From NCBI RefSeq assembly GCF_022788635.1, contig NZ_CP076024.1, positions 1,984,001 through 2,048,000 of the forward strand: a stretch of DNA of 64,000 nucleotides, given 5' to 3'. This document shows positions 63,974 to 64,000 of this stretch, in pieces; the stretch's first letter is position 1, and each line of letters begins with the position of its first letter. Under the pieces are notes generated by a model that was given only the letters and a program-made list of their open reading frames with translations, ran no database searches and had not been told where the DNA came from. Source of the DNA: Methylobacter sp. S3L5C (GTDB taxonomy: Bacteria; Pseudomonadota; Gammaproteobacteria; Methylococcales; Methylomonadaceae). A program made the translations under genes and the position numbers.

Positions 63974-64000
63974 TAATTATAATTCAAGCCTGTTTTAAAA

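Overview
The window looks like a chromosomal segment of a gammaproteobacterial (type I, Methylococcales-like) methanotroph. The main reason is a cluster for tetrahydromethanopterin (H4MPT)-linked C1 metabolism at about 32.5-44.4 kb: mptG, mch, fae, several ATP-grasp ligases, a CitG-like protein, and relatives of the methanofuran enzymes MfnD and MfnF. The gamma-type housekeeping genes hda, pntAB, sbcCD, cydDC, mepA and sodB agree with this. The genus cannot be fixed from the sequence alone. No rRNA, tRNA, CRISPR array or prophage was seen.

Layout. 0.25-2.3 kb: an exported beta-strand-repeat protein with a VPxPA/PEP-CTERM-type sorting tail, followed by a terminator and a 42-bp minisatellite. 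3.0-6.5 kb: the cydDC thiol exporter operon, closed by a perfect 29-bp palindrome. 6.6-17.2 kb: three paralogous PAS/GAF-GGDEF-EAL proteins in tandem on the minus strand. 17.7-20.5 kb: a J-domain protein and rmuC. 20.6-24.7 kb: a fourth GGDEF-EAL protein, membrane-bound and carrying a C-terminal CZB-like zinc-binding domain. 24.9-26.1 kb: a MITE-like element and an intact IS5-family insertion sequence with a CTAG target duplication. 26.4-27.8 kb: two paralogous regulators with an excisionase-type HTH fused to a receiver domain. 27.8-28.7 kb: a long non-coding stretch with an orphan terminator-like structure. 28.7-32.2 kb: a small lipoprotein and the pntAB transhydrogenase.

32.5-44.4 kb holds the C1/cofactor cluster. 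It starts with a nucleotidyltransferase and a HAD phosphatase, then mptG, a CorA-like transporter with an MgtE-N-like domain, and an ATP-grasp protein. Next come mch, a DUF3147 membrane protein, a RimK-like ligase, a CitG-like protein and fae. A HisA-related protein lies on the opposite strand, followed by MfnD-like and MfnF-like proteins. Together these make the methanopterin/methylofuran-type cofactors and carry out formaldehyde oxidation steps. A second, divergent Fae paralogue at 46.3 kb lacks the catalytic histidine.

44.6-64 kb is envelope, repair and housekeeping: a membrane-anchored lytic transglycosylase, an LtaS-like phosphoglycerol transferase, a fatty-acid desaturase, an exported protein of unknown function, mepA, a DCC-family protein and sbcDC. 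It ends with a choloylglycine-hydrolase-like Ntn hydrolase, a small pore-like membrane protein, sodB, a DUF3455 protein, panE-like, hda and a DUF2069 protein. Several intergenic regions carry one dispersed repeat family built on CACGAA (TTCGTG on the other strand), and others carry palindromic repeats.
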